Origin: JADGNZ01 sp034664845
GTDB taxonomy: Bacteria > Acidobacteriota > Thermoanaerobaculia > Gp7-AA8
Direction of reading: 5' to 3'
DNA: 64,000 nucleotides
Assembly: GCA_034664845.1 (NCBI GenBank)
Contig: JAXDGW010000031.1
Span: 1 to 64,000 of the forward strand
A program made the position numbers and the translations under genes. Below, one piece after another: positions 24,185-33,740 of the stretch. Each line of letters opens with the position of its first letter. Within the stretch, counting starts at the first letter, position 1. The notes under the pieces are model-generated. The model saw only the letters and a program-made list of their open reading frames with translations, had not been told where the DNA came from and made no database searches.

Positions 24185-25888
24185 TCACAGCTTCTTGTAG
24201 TGCGGACCGCCTCCACCCTCGGGCGGCACCCACGTGATCACCTGATACGGATCCATGATGTCGCACGTCTTGCAGTGGAAGCAGTTCGTGAAATTGAGAA
24301 ACGGGACGTTGCCACGCCCATCAGCCGTGGGCCGCGGCTCATAGACCTGCGCCGGACAGAAGTGAAAACAGGGATTCCCAAACTCCTCGGTGCACCGCGT
24401 GATGCAGACTTCCGTGTCGGCGATCAGCAGATGCGCCGGCTGATTCTCTTCGTGAATGACGCCGCCGTTGTAGACGTCCGTGACTTTGTCGAACGTCAGC
24501 ACGCCATCGAACTTCATCTTCTCCGGTGCATGCGGATGATCGGCGCCGAAGTAGCGTTGAATTCGCTCCATTCGTTCGTGACCGGCGTGTCCTTCGAGAC
24601 GGTTCATGACGCCGTAGCCGCGGCCTCCGGTCACGATTCCGAGGCCGGCATTGATCAATCCGGCAAGCTGGCCGTAGTCGAATGCTTGATGGAAATTGCG
24701 CTGCTTCCACAGCTCCTCGCGCGCCCATGAGGCCTCGAACAGGGCCTCGTACTCGCTCATCTGCTCGGTTGAGTAATCCTCGTTCAGCAGCGAATGGAAC
24801 GCTGTCTCCGCGGCCATCGAGCCCGACTTGATGCCGAGGTGAATGCCTTTGAGACGGGCGCCATTCAGGTAGCCGGCGGAATCGCCTGCGATGAGAAATC
24901 CGGCGCCATACATCCGTGGCATCGAGAAGTAGCCACCCTCGGGGATCGCTTTGGCGCCGGCACTGATCATCTTGCCGCCTTCGAGCAGCGTGCGGATTGC
25001 GGGATGCGTTTTGTAGCGCTGAAACTGCTCGTGCGGATCGAGCGTGGGGTTCTTGTAATCGAGTCCGACGACGAGACCGATATCGACGATCCGGTCCTTC
25101 ATCCCGTAGATGAAACCGCCGCCGAACGTATCGCCGTCGAGCGGCCAGCCGAGTGTATGGATCACGTTTCCGAGCGGGAAACGATCGTCGGGTAGCTGCC
25201 ACAGTTCTTTCACGCCGACGGAGTAGACCTGCGGATTCTTCCCCGCGTACAGATCGAAGATGCTGGCCAGTTGTTTGGTCAGCGTGCCGCGCGGACCTTC
25301 CGCAAGAATCGTGATTTTGGCGCGGATGTCGACGCCGGGCTCGAAGTTCGCCTTCGGCTGGCCGTTCTTGTCGATCCCTTTGTCGCCCGTGCGAACACCG
25401 ACGACGCGCCCTTCTTCGACCAGCACACGCGATGCCGCGAACTCCGCGAAAAGATCGACGCCCATCTCGCCGACGATCGGCGCCATCCAGCGGACAAACT
25501 CGCCGAGGGAGATGACGTAGTTGCCATGATTCTGGAGAGGCGGCGGCATGATCGGCGCCGCGATCTTCAGTTTCTCGAACATGTACCAGAACGCGTCATC
25601 GGTGACGGGCGAGTCGATCGGGCATCCACGCTCCAGCCAGTCGGGCATCAACTCGGCGATGCCGCGCGGATCCATGACCGCGCCGGAGATGCCATGCGAG
25701 CCGATCTCCTGCCCTTTCTCGAGCACGGCGATCGATAGTCCTTCGAGCTTTTTTTCCGCGCTGGACTCGTTGTGCGCTTTGACCAACTCCGCCATGCGGT
25801 AGGCCGCAGCAAGACCAGCCGGTCCCGCTCCGACGATCACGACATCGACCTCGAGAGTCTCCCGCTCGACGCCGGGAAGTTCAGCCAT
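24185..25888 (-). CDS. Electron transfer flavoprotein-ubiquinone oxidoreductase
   Basis: Passes electrons from reduced ETF to the membrane quinone pool. 567 aa. The FAD dinucleotide fold is VDVVIVGAGPAGLAAAYR near residue 13; the middle contains GYLNGARLKGIHLGIKSG typical of ETF-QO. The C-terminal 4Fe-4S ligands appear as FGNPCFHFCPAQVYE and NFTNCFHCKTCDIMDP. Membrane-surface enzyme. No etfAB genes lie next to it. It implies respiratory oxidation of fatty or amino acids. Monocistronic by appearance: 77 bp to moxR and a long repeat region upstream. Confidence 0.95.
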   Translation of the reverse strand: MAELPGVERETLEVDVVIVGAGPAGLAAAYRMAELVKAHNESSAEKKLEGLSIAVLEKGQEIGSHGISGAVMDPRGIAELMPDWLERGCPIDSPVTDDAFWYMFEKLKIAAPIMPPPLQNHGNYVISLGEFVRWMAPIVGEMGVDLFAEFAASRVLVEEGRVVGVRTGDKGIDKNGQPKANFEPGVDIRAKITILAEGPRGTLTKQLASIFDLYAGKNPQVYSVGVKELWQLPDDRFPLGNVIHTLGWPLDGDTFGGGFIYGMKDRIVDIGLVVGLDYKNPTLDPHEQFQRYKTHPAIRTLLEGGKMISAGAKAIPEGGYFSMPRMYGAGFLIAGDSAGYLNGARLKGIHLGIKSGSMAAETAFHSLLNEDYSTEQMSEYEALFEASWAREELWKQRNFHQAFDYGQLAGLINAGLGIVTGGRGYGVMNRLEGHAGHERMERIQRYFGADHPHAPEKMKFDGVLTFDKVTDVYNGGVIHEENQPAHLLIADTEVCITRCTEEFGNPCFHFCPAQVYEPRPTADGRGNVPFLNFTNCFHCKTCDIMDPYQVITWVPPEGGGGPHYKKL

Positions 25889-25957
25889 GCATTTGCTCCT
25901 TCAGAAAAGTCGGGCGCATTCTATACGGCGGCTGGGGATCGGGCGGGGCCGGGTTAC

Positions 25958-26600
25958 GGATTGCGGGTTGCCAAGTTGCCGGTTGCTGGGTTGCTGGGTT
26001 GCTGAGTCGCCGGATGTCTGGTCTCGAGGTTGGGTGGTTTCGGGGTGTCGCAGCGAACCGTTCTCCTGACGCGTTGTAGCGGCCGCCTTCGCGGCCGCAA
26101 AATCGGGGGCGCATCACGTTCCCCGGGCCGAGCCCGGGGCTGAGTTTGTGCAGCGCGCCTTCGCGCGCCATGCGTCGCGAGGGTCGCGCCGACGGGATCG
26201 GTCGCGTGACCGGCGCGGATTCCAAGTCGCGGCGCGTCAACGCCGCGAGCGCGCGAAGGCGCGCTGTCCACTCCTGGCCCCGGGCTCGGCCCGCGGAAAG
26301 CGAAGGCAATCAGCGTGTGGCCTGACCCGCATTCGTGGCCATGTCGCGCAACGCCGGCGCACGCCGCGAGCGCGCGAAGGCGCGCTGCCCAATCTCGGCC
26401 CCGGGCTCCGCCCGGGGGACGAATGCGCATCCGATATTTGCGGCCGCGAAGGCGGCCGCTATAAAGCCCCGGGATCCGCGACCAATATCGCAATCACGTA
26501 ACGCCTCACGACCACGAGACCGCGATACTCGATGCGCACTCAGCAACCTTGCAACTCAGCAACCCAGCATCGGCAACCCGGCGACCTCCAACCCCACACC
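25958..26600. repeat. Nested inverted-repeat array filling a gene-free gap
   Basis: The 743-bp space 25889-26631 holds no gene but shows layered symmetry. Outermost are GGTTGCTGGGTTGCTG units at about 25970-26010, with their complement at 26535-26585. Inside are GCGGCCGCCTTCGCGGCCGC (about 26080) and its complement (26443-26460). Further in are GCGCGCCTTCGCGCGCC (about 26153) with GCGCGCGAAGGCGCGC at 26250 and 26370, each near a CCCCGGGCTCGGCCC-like hairpin. A CGACCACGAGACCGCG piece of the in-CDS repeat family is at about 26508. Confidence 0.8.
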
Positions 26601-26631
26601 CGTCACCCTGATACTCTTGTCTCCGATTTCA

Positions 26632-27726
26632 ATGGCTCAGTACTCGGTTCCGCTTCTTCTCCTCTTCATCGCCAGCGCGGTGACTTCCTTCGTCACGACT
26701 GCGGCGGTAAAGCGGATCGCCGAAGAAGTAGGAGCCATCGATCACCCCAACGAGCGGAAGCTCCACGCCGGCGCGACGCCGCGCATGGGTGGTCTGGCCA
26801 TCATCTTCGGCTTCGGATTTCCGCTGATGCTGCTGGCTGCGAACGGTCATGCCGCGGAGCTGGTCTCGAAGAACCTCACCTACCTGTTCGCCGTGCTGGC
26901 CAGCGGATCGCTCATCGTCGGCCTCGGTGTTTACGACGATCTCCTCGGCTCCGACGCTCCGAAAAAATTCCTCGTCCAGACCGCCGCTGCGATCATCCTC
27001 GTCAGCTTCGGGTTCCAGTTCTCATTCGTTTCGCTGGCAGGCGTCACCGTACGGCTCGGCTATTTCGGGCCGCTCGTTTCGATCATCTGGATCGTCGGCG
27101 TAATCAACGCCGTCAATTTCATCGACGGCATCGACTCGCTTGCCACCTTGGTGGCGATCACCATCGCCGTCGCCTTCGGTGTCATCGCGCTGCTCCGGCA
27201 CGACGTCTTCTCGATCGTCATCATGACCGCGCTGGCCGGCAGCCTCATGGGGTTCTACCGATGGAACCGGCCCCCCGCGAAAATCTTCATGGGCGACACC
27301 GGCAGCCTCTTCATCGGACTCCTTCTCGCCGCCTGCTCGATCGCCCGCCCGATCAAGTCGCCGACCGCGCTGATCGTCGGCGGCCCCATGCTCGCTCTTG
27401 CCCTTCCCGTGCTCGACACGCTCATCGTCATGAAGCAGCGTTTCGGCGCGGAGTCGGCACTCGGCGCACGCGTGACCCGGATGTTCAACGCCGACCGCCG
27501 CCACTTCCACCACGTCCTGGTCGAGAAGTACGGCAGCATCACGAAAGCGATCGTCTCCATCTGGATCATCACGCTGCTTTTCGCAGTCAGCGCCGTCCTG
27601 ACCGTGATCGATGAGTTGAAGATCGTCGGCTACTCCGTCGGCATCGCCGGTTTCGTGGCGATGCTTTTTCTCCGCTACTGGTTCCGGCGCCACGCGGTAC
27701 ACACGCCGGTCGAGCGTCAGGCCTGA
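26632..27726 (+). CDS. wecA: Undecaprenyl-phosphate N-acetylglucosaminyl-1-phosphate transferase (WecA/TagO-like)
   Basis: 364 aa from ATG at 26632 (MAQYSVPLLLL); the longer open frame upstream lies in repeat DNA. About ten membrane helices. Family residues: LHAGATPRMGGLA, the acidic pair in VYDDLLGSDAPKKF, NAVNFIDGIDSLA, FMGDTGSLFIG, and the HxHH-like RRHFHHVL loop that favours WecA/TagO over MraY. It loads HexNAc-1-phosphate onto undecaprenyl phosphate to start a glycan. Its TGA shares one base with the asnB ATG, so it leads a three-gene operon. Confidence 0.92.
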   Translation: MAQYSVPLLLLFIASAVTSFVTTAAVKRIAEEVGAIDHPNERKLHAGATPRMGGLAIIFGFGFPLMLLAANGHAAELVSKNLTYLFAVLASGSLIVGLGVYDDLLGSDAPKKFLVQTAAAIILVSFGFQFSFVSLAGVTVRLGYFGPLVSIIWIVGVINAVNFIDGIDSLATLVAITIAVAFGVIALLRHDVFSIVIMTALAGSLMGFYRWNRPPAKIFMGDTGSLFIGLLLAACSIARPIKSPTALIVGGPMLALALPVLDTLIVMKQRFGAESALGARVTRMFNADRRHFHHVLVEKYGSITKAIVSIWIITLLFAVSAVLTVIDELKIVGYSVGIAGFVAMLFLRYWFRRHAVHTPVERQA

Positions 27727-29486
27727 TGTGCGGGATTGCCGCGCTCTTCGCCTACGGACGTGAGGCGCCTCCGGCCGATGCAGGCGAGATCGAGGCGATC
27801 ACGGAGCGTATGCGGCCTCGCGGTCCCGACGCCGGCGGCACCTGGATCTCGCCCGATTCGCGCGTCGCACTTGGCGCCCGGCGCCTCGCCATCATCGACC
27901 TGAGCGACGAAGGAACGCAGCCGATGACCGACGTCGACGGCGATTTGCGCATCGTCTTCAACGGCGAGATCTACAACTATCGCGAGCTGCGCGCGCGGCT
28001 GGAGCGGCTCGGCGCGCGCTTTCATTCGACGACGGACACCGAGGTGCTGCTGCAGCTTTACCGGCACGACGGCGCGGCGATGGTCGAGCTTCTGCGCGGC
28101 ATGTTCGCCTTCGCCATCTGGGAGCCGAAGCGCGGGCGGATGTTCGTGGCGCGCGACCCGTACGGCATCAAGCCGCTGTACCTGGCCGATGACGGCAAAA
28201 CCTTTCGCGCGGCCTCCACCGTCAAAGCCCTTCTCGCAGGCGGACGCATCGCCCGCACGCACGACCCCGCCGGCGTCGCGGGATTCTGGTTGATGGGCAC
28301 CGTGCCCGAGCCGTACACACTCTTTCGGGACATTCGCGCCGTCGAAGCGGGCACCTCGTTCTTCGTCGATGAGAACGGCATACAGAACACACGTCGTTAC
28401 TACTCGATCGCCGCAATGCTCAGACGCGGATTGATCGATCAGCCGGCGGCGCGACTCGTCGATCCGCCCGTGCTCGTCCGCGAGCTCGTCACCGATTCGC
28501 TGCGCCATCACCTGATCTCCGACGTGCCGGTCGGCGCATTCCTCTCCTCGGGCATCGACTCAACCGCGCTCGTCGCGCTGGCCTCGGAGGCAACAGGCCA
28601 GCCGCCGCGAACCGTCACGTTGCGTTTCGACGAGTTCCGCGGCAAGACGTCCGACGAAGCACCGCTCGCGGATCGTTTCGCGCAGAGTATCGGCTCCGAT
28701 CACGTCACACGCCTCGTCACGCGCGACGAGTTCACGGCGGAGTTGCCGAAGCTCTTCGACGCCATGGATCAGCCGAGCATCGACGGCACCAACACCTGGT
28801 TCGTCAGCAAAGCAGCCTCGGAGCGCGGACTGAAAGTCGCAATCTCCGGCCTCGGCGGCGATGAGCTTTTCGGAAGCTATCCCTCATTTCGTACGCTGCC
28901 ACGCATCGTCGCGGCGGCGCGTTTTCCCTTCGCAGCTTCCGCCGCAAGCCGTCTTGCCCGCAATCCGAAAGCGAGAGCGGTGGCCCGCTACGGACGATCG
29001 TGGGCTGGTGCGTACTTGCTCATGCGCGGCCTTTTCCTTCCGGACGACCTTCCGTCGCTGATGGGCGTTGATGCAGCGGAGGAAGGTCTGCGGCGCCTGT
29101 CGATGATTCCGCACATCGCCGCGGTCATCGATCCCGATCCCGGCACGCCGTTCGGCCGCGTCGCCGCGCTCGAGGCGTCGCTGTACATGCGCAACCAACT
29201 CCTTCGCGACACCGATTGGGCAAGCATGGCTCACTCCCTCGAAGTGCGCACGCCGTTGGTCGATGCCACGCTTCTCCGCCAGATCGCGCCCCTCCTTCTC
29301 GTCGAAAAGGAGCGATGCAAGCAGCACTTCGCGAACAGCCCTCGCAACCCGCTTCCGGGCTGGCTCAGCGGTCGCAGAAAAACCGGGTTCGCGGTGCCGC
29401 TGACCGAGTGGATGAACCTCGCGCCGGACGGCACGACGACACGGATGCGAAGCTGGGCACGCATCGTCATGGAGCGCTGGTCGTGA
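27726..29486 (+). CDS. asnB: Asparagine synthetase, glutamine-hydrolysing
   Basis: 586 aa. N-terminal glutaminase domain with the catalytic Cys at position 2 (MCGIAALFA), RGPDAGG and FNGEIYNYRELR; C-terminal synthetase domain with the PP-loop FLSSGIDSTALVALA (one residue off the usual SGGxDS) and GLGGDELFGSY. Such AsnB proteins in polysaccharide loci may make asparagine or amidate sugar acids, so the true acceptor is open. It is coupled to wecA (1-bp overlap) and to the next glycosyltransferase (its TGA overlaps the GTG). Confidence 0.92.
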   Translation: MCGIAALFAYGREAPPADAGEIEAITERMRPRGPDAGGTWISPDSRVALGARRLAIIDLSDEGTQPMTDVDGDLRIVFNGEIYNYRELRARLERLGARFHSTTDTEVLLQLYRHDGAAMVELLRGMFAFAIWEPKRGRMFVARDPYGIKPLYLADDGKTFRAASTVKALLAGGRIARTHDPAGVAGFWLMGTVPEPYTLFRDIRAVEAGTSFFVDENGIQNTRRYYSIAAMLRRGLIDQPAARLVDPPVLVRELVTDSLRHHLISDVPVGAFLSSGIDSTALVALASEATGQPPRTVTLRFDEFRGKTSDEAPLADRFAQSIGSDHVTRLVTRDEFTAELPKLFDAMDQPSIDGTNTWFVSKAASERGLKVAISGLGGDELFGSYPSFRTLPRIVAAARFPFAASAASRLARNPKARAVARYGRSWAGAYLLMRGLFLPDDLPSLMGVDAAEEGLRRLSMIPHIAAVIDPDPGTPFGRVAALEASLYMRNQLLRDTDWASMAHSLEVRTPLVDATLLRQIAPLLLVEKERCKQHFANSPRNPLPGWLSGRRKTGFAVPLTEWMNLAPDGTTTRMRSWARIVMERWS

Positions 29487-30532
29487 GGATCCTCTACCTC
29501 GGCACCGACTCGTTCGGCGGCTACGGCGGCATCGCCCTCTACAGCCGCGAGTTGATCGCGGCGCTGGCGTCACATCCAAAAACCGAGGAGGTCGTCGTCG
29601 TCCCGCGTCTCATCGGCGGCCCTCTCGAACCGCTTCCGCAAAAGGTGACGTTCGTGAGCGACGCTGCCCGCGGGCGGCTGGCCTATCTCAACGCCATTCG
29701 CGGCCTGCGCCGGCCGTTCGATCTCATCATCTGCGCGCACGTTAACCTGCTTCCCGTGGCGCGCATGCTCACGAAGCATCCGCTCCTTTTTCTCTACGGC
29801 ATCGAGGCGTGGAAGCCGTTGCGCGATTCGCTCTCCAATCGGTTCGTCAAGAACGTCCGTGCTGCGGTCTCGATCAGCGACATCACCCTCGACCGCTTTC
29901 TCGGCTGGTCCGGCTATCTCGGACCATCATTCATCCTTCCCAACTCTATTCGTGCGGAGTGGTATGGCATCCGGCCAAAGAATCGCGAGCTCGCCGCGCG
30001 CTACCACCTCGAGGGCAAGCGCGTTCTGATGACGCTTGGCCGCGTCATCGCTGCTGAGAGATACAAAGGCTTCGATGAAGTGCTCGACATCATGCCCGGG
30101 CTCGACGACGACATCACCTACGTCGTCGCCGGAGGCGGCAACGACGTACCGCGCCTGCAGCGGAAAGCAGCGGCCCTCGGCATTGCCGGGCGCGTCGTCT
30201 TCACCGGTCTGCTACCCGAGGAAGAAAAGGCGGATCTCTACAATCTCGCGGATGTCTACGTGATGCCGAGCCGCGGAGAGGGATTCGGATTCGTGCTGCT
30301 GGAAGCGATGGCGTGCGGCGTTCCCGTCATCGCCAGCCGCCTCGACGGCGGACGCGAAGCCGTACGCGGCGGTGCCCTGGGCCAGCTCGTCGATCCCACC
30401 AGCCCCGCCGAGATCCGCGCCGCGATTGCGGACGCAATCGGCGCCGGAAAGCAGATTCCCGAGGGCCTCGACTACTTCAGCTTCGAGAACTTCGAACAGC
30501 GTACGCACGCGATTGTCGATGGGGTGACTTGA
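29483..30532 (+). CDS. Glycosyltransferase family 4
   Basis: 349 aa from GTG at 29483, overlapping the asnB stop; the open frame upstream is a shadow of asnB. GT-B fold: RILYLGTDSFGGYGGIALYS at the N-terminus, LMTLGRVIAAERYKGFDE at the start of the C-terminal half, then VYVMPSRGEGFGFVLLEAMA, the retaining GT4 donor-site signature with E-x7-E. Cytoplasmic. Third gene of the wecA-asnB operon, so probably adds an early sugar to the WecA-primed lipid. Confidence 0.92.
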   Translation: MRILYLGTDSFGGYGGIALYSRELIAALASHPKTEEVVVVPRLIGGPLEPLPQKVTFVSDAARGRLAYLNAIRGLRRPFDLIICAHVNLLPVARMLTKHPLLFLYGIEAWKPLRDSLSNRFVKNVRAAVSISDITLDRFLGWSGYLGPSFILPNSIRAEWYGIRPKNRELAARYHLEGKRVLMTLGRVIAAERYKGFDEVLDIMPGLDDDITYVVAGGGNDVPRLQRKAAALGIAGRVVFTGLLPEEEKADLYNLADVYVMPSRGEGFGFVLLEAMACGVPVIASRLDGGREAVRGGALGQLVDPTSPAEIRAAIADAIGAGKQIPEGLDYFSFENFEQRTHAIVDGVT

Positions 30533-30535
30533 TCG

Positions 30536-30800
30536 TTCTCAGAGACAGAGATCAGGGACAAGAGAGACAGGGAGCGGAGACAAGAGATCAGGGGCGGAGA
30601 TCGCAGCGTGAACCGAGCTGCAACCCAACCGTCGTCATCCTCGCTGTCATCCTCGCTGTCATCCACGCTGTCCTCCTGACCCTGCCGGAGCCGCCATTCG
30701 TACTCGTGCGGTCGCGCTGAATGGTGCGGCGGCGGAGGACGGCGAAGGCCCCCCCGCCCACGTGCAGGAAGGGAGGGGGTCCTTCGACCGGCTTTGCACA
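30536..30800. repeat. Purine-rich direct repeats plus half TCATCCTGAG element
   Basis: Just past the GT4 stop, 30536-30600 is a run of GAGACA/GAGATCAGG units. From 30630 come three CGCTGTCATCC-like steps, and 30750-30790 has GGCCCCCCC and AGGGGGTCCTTCGACCGG, the inner arms of the TCATCCTGAG family without an intact right end. No gene is visible in 30533-31223; the short frames there have no recognisable content. Confidence 0.65.
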
Positions 30801-31223
30801 ATTACCCCTTTTCCAGAGTCTGCACATTTACTCCAAGGAAGGTGGCATGTGATGGCAGGTAGCCAGCCGGTGATACGCCACGCTGGACGCGGACGCATCA
30901 TCGCGTCCTCGTGCGCCTACGGTTGACATCAACGCCTCACCTGCGCGGGTTGCGCTCGCCGTGGGCGCTACCGGGCTGGGTGTTCTTCGGATGGAAGCTG
31001 CCAGGTCACATGTCTACCGCCGCGTCTGCCGCAGGCCGCGTTTCCGACGTGATGGCGTGGATTCGGCTGTCCGTACGATGGCTGTTTTTCACTCCGGCTG
31101 GAACAACCTACCTGATGATCTTGGACTCGTTTTGTTATCCGTCATTGTGTGGGGTCCGCAGGATATCGGGAAGATGAGCCCTAGCGAACTAGCTTCCGCG
31201 CTGTCAGTGAAACGCAGAAAGCC

Positions 31224-31583
31224 TTACACCACATAGACCGATTTCAGGCGTTGGGATACGCGTACCTGAGTGTGAGAGACATCTTGACGGGCGATCACGC
31301 GTACGCGATCACCGCTGCGGTTCGCCCCGTTCTGGTGAAGCGCAAATTGCTTTAGCCGATCAGGTCCGTCGGCATCAACGGCGATAACGCCCACCTTTCG
31401 GCGATGCTTTGAGCGCGACGCTATGGCCCGCAGAGAAGTGAGGCGTTCGTTGTCGCCACGCGTCAGGTCGATGAGGATCACGGCGGCGGTTTGAATCTTC
31501 GCCCCCTCATCGCTCGAAAGTCCGAACCCTTGCTCACCCAACAGCCAGCCCACGTTCTCGTCAACGGCACGAATGATCTTCAA
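31224..31583 (-). CDS. Hypothetical protein, possible receiver-like fragment
   Basis: 119 aa; not recognised. The alternation of hydrophobic strands and helices (AAVILIDLTRGD, RLTSLRAIASRS, KVGVIAVDADGPDRLK) is loosely like a response-regulator receiver fold, but the usual acidic pocket and Lys are not clear. It stands alone in a repeat-rich gap, with tandem repeats starting within 30 bp upstream of its ATG. It may be a decayed gene or a chance frame. Confidence 0.3.
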   Translation of the reverse strand: MKIIRAVDENVGWLLGEQGFGLSSDEGAKIQTAAVILIDLTRGDNERLTSLRAIASRSKHRRKVGVIAVDADGPDRLKQFALHQNGANRSGDRVRVIARQDVSHTQVRVSQRLKSVYVV

Positions 31584-31612
31584 GATCGGGTGCGGGTGAA
31601 GGAGCAGGTGGG

Positions 31613-31879
31613 GTGAAGAGGGTCACACCTTCGGTGAAGGGGTGAAGAGGAAGAGCACGGGTGAAGAGGGTCACACCTTCGGGTGAAGGGGGTGAAGAGG
31701 AAGAGCACGGTGAAGAGGGTGAAGAGTGAAGAGGGTGACGAGGGTCACACCTTCGGTTCACGGCGGTGAAGCGACTCGGAAGTAGTAACTTCCCCCTTGG
31801 AAGCTCTGGATGGGCGCCGAGCGGGCGAAGAGAGTCACACCTTCGGTTCATGGCGGTGAAGCGACTCGGAAGTAGTAAC
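31613..31879. repeat. Tandem GTGAAGAGGGTCACACCTTCGG repeats
   Basis: Units at 31613-31660 and 31661-31710 (48 and 50 bp, almost identical) and a partial third to 31757. Then a 46-bp direct repeat, 31744-31789 and 31834-31879, differs at one base and contains TGAAGCGACTCGGAAGTAGT. The shared core GGGTCACACCTTCG is close to the GGGTCAGACCTTCGA core flanking the transposase at 33-35 kb. Variants continue to about 31985 (GATCTGACCTCTCGCTGGGA, GGCCTGACCCTTCTCGCTGG). Confidence 0.85.
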
Positions 31880-32029
31880 CGTTTCCCTTGGAGCTCTCTC
31901 GAAGATCTGACCTCTCGCTGGGACATGCGCGGGGACACGTTCGAAGGGACACATTCGAAGGCCTGACCCTTCTCGCTGGGACTCCGTGATCAGAAAGCTG
32001 ACCGCTGACCGCCGGCCACTCTCCCCTGA

Positions 32030-32069
32030 GCTCTGATCTCTGATCTCTTATCTCCGATCTCTGTCTCTT
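32030..32069. repeat. GATCTCT direct repeats upstream of gmd
   Basis: Four to five tandem CTGATCTCT-like units end 7 bp before the gmd start codon. The same heptamer family builds the 45470-45655 hairpin array. Its position means it must be part of the gmd promoter or leader. Confidence 0.7.
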
Positions 32070-32076
32070 CGGCATA

Positions 32077-33045
32077 ATGCATTCCGTGAAGCGTGCGCTG
32101 ATCTTCGGAGTCTCGGGGCAGGATGGCGCCTATCTCTCGCGCCTTCTGCTCGATCGCGGATACGAAGTTCACGGCGCCTCGCGCGACGCGGAGTCGCAAT
32201 CCTTCCACCGCCTCGTCACCCTCGGGATCCGCGACCGCGTCGTCGCGCACTCCGCCGTTGCCCGCGATTTTCGCGAGCTGCTCCAACTGATCGGCGGCAT
32301 CCGTCCGGACGAGATCTACAACCTCGCCGGCCAGAGCTCGGTAGGCCTCTCGTTCTCGCAACCGGTCGAGACGATGGACAGCATCGCCCAGGCCACACTC
32401 GTCATGCTCGAAGTCATCCGCTATCTCAAGCTCCCCGTGCGGCTCTACAACTCCGCGTCGAGCGAATGTTTCGGCGAGACACCGCCGGGCAACGCATGCG
32501 ATGAATTGACGCCGTTCTTCCCGCGCAGCCCGTACGCAACTGCGAAAGCAGCCGCACACTGGACGACGGTCAACTACCGCGAGGCGTACGGCATCTACGC
32601 CTGCTCCGGAATCCTCTTCAATCACGAGTCGCCCTTGCGCTCCGAGCGATTCGTGACAAGAAAGATCTTCACCGCCGCCGCCGAAATCGCCGCCGGAACG
32701 AAGCGCCGCCTCACCCTCGGACGCCTCGACGTCTCGCGCGACTGGGGCTACGCTGCCGAGTACGTCGAAGCGATGTGGCGCATGCTGCAACAGGACGAGG
32801 CCCAGGATTTTGTAATCGCCACCGGCGAGAGTCACACACTCGAAGAGCTCACCGCCGCCGCCTTCGCCCAGTTCAACCTCGACTGGCACGACCACGTCGA
32901 CATCGACCCCTCCCTCTTCCGCGCCTCCGAAATCGCCCACAGCCGCGGCAACCCCGAAAACGCCCGACGCGTGCTCGGATGGGAAGCGGAGACGAAGTTC
33001 GCGGAGCTGGTGAAGCTGCTAGCCGACACCGAACGCCGAACCTAG
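32077..33045 (+). CDS. gmd: GDP-mannose 4,6-dehydratase
   Basis: 322 aa, extended SDR. It converts GDP-D-mannose to GDP-4-keto-6-deoxymannose, the precursor of GDP-rhamnose, fucose or perosamine. Evidence: the Rossmann start LIFGVSGQDGAYLSRLLL, the GMD-type IYNLAGQSSVGLSFSQP, the catalytic Ser in NSASSECFGE, the YxxxK in SPYATAKAA, and NHESPLRSERFVTRKI. No dedicated 4-ketoreductase follows it, so the end product is open. It is isolated between two repeat clusters of one family, without close operon partners. Confidence 0.93.
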   Translation: MHSVKRALIFGVSGQDGAYLSRLLLDRGYEVHGASRDAESQSFHRLVTLGIRDRVVAHSAVARDFRELLQLIGGIRPDEIYNLAGQSSVGLSFSQPVETMDSIAQATLVMLEVIRYLKLPVRLYNSASSECFGETPPGNACDELTPFFPRSPYATAKAAAHWTTVNYREAYGIYACSGILFNHESPLRSERFVTRKIFTAAAEIAAGTKRRLTLGRLDVSRDWGYAAEYVEAMWRMLQQDEAQDFVIATGESHTLEELTAAAFAQFNLDWHDHVDIDPSLFRASEIAHSRGNPENARRVLGWEAETKFAELVKLLADTERRT

Positions 33046-33089
33046 TTCCAGAAGATTCGCCCGCCGCTCCTACTCCGCTCCGAACACGA

Positions 33090-33525
33090 ACAGCGCGAAC
33101 AGCGCGAGAGCGAGAACGAGAAGACCTTCAGAGCGAGAGCGAGAAGACCTTCAGAGCGAGAGCGAGGGTCAGACCTTCGAAAGCGAGCGAGGAGAGCGAG
33201 GGTCAGACCTTCGAACGTGTCCCAGGAGGCGCGGAACGTGTCCCAGGAGGGCGGGAGCAAGGGGTCAGGAGCAAGGGGAGCAAGGGGTCAGGAGCAAGGG
33301 TCAGACCCTCGAAATCCGGGTCGACCCTAGAGTCCGGGTCATGGAGCATCAAGAACAGCACGATCATCCGATCAGATCATCCGAGCGAGCGAGGAGGGTC
33401 AGACCTTCGAAAATGACGGGAGCGAGGGTCGAGCGAGGAGGGAGTGAGGAGAGCGAGGAGCGAGGAGCGAGTAGATAGTGGATTGAGGGATAGTAGTGGA
33501 TTGAGGGATAGGCTGAGACCTTCGA
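33090..33525. repeat. Left cluster of GGGTCAGACCTTCGAA repeats
   Basis: The 695-bp gap 33046-33740 has no gene. It holds GAGCGAGA-type direct repeats and GGGTCAGACC(T/C)TCGAA at 33166, 33200, 33298 and 33396, with a weaker GCTGAGACCTTCGATC at 33512. Paired GAACGTGTCCCAGGAGG units lie at about 33214 and 33233. The complement of this core lies on the other side of the transposase (34847-35060). Confidence 0.85.
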
Positions 33526-33740
33526 TCCTCAAAGTGGTCTGGCTGCGATGAGCGTTGCCGTTCTAGTTTTGAGCCAACGCAGTCATGGATCTCTGATAAC
33601 TTCGCGTTGACCCAGCGGACAGGCTGTCGAACGCATCGAGAATGCCGCGAAAGCGCTCGTCACCGGGATCGCCTCCGCCAAACGCCCCCCGTCCGCGTTC
33701 GACTCGTTGGACTGGTCCTGGGATAGGAGTGGAACCCCAA

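Noticed and set aside
30911..31236. Short plus-strand frames as genes
   Set aside because: No recognisable domain, poor start context and mixed composition; left as unannotated sequence.
33090..33525. CRISPR-like array of short direct repeats
   Set aside because: Repeat spacing is irregular, spacers are themselves repetitive, the core has an inverted partner across a RAYT, and no cas genes are present.
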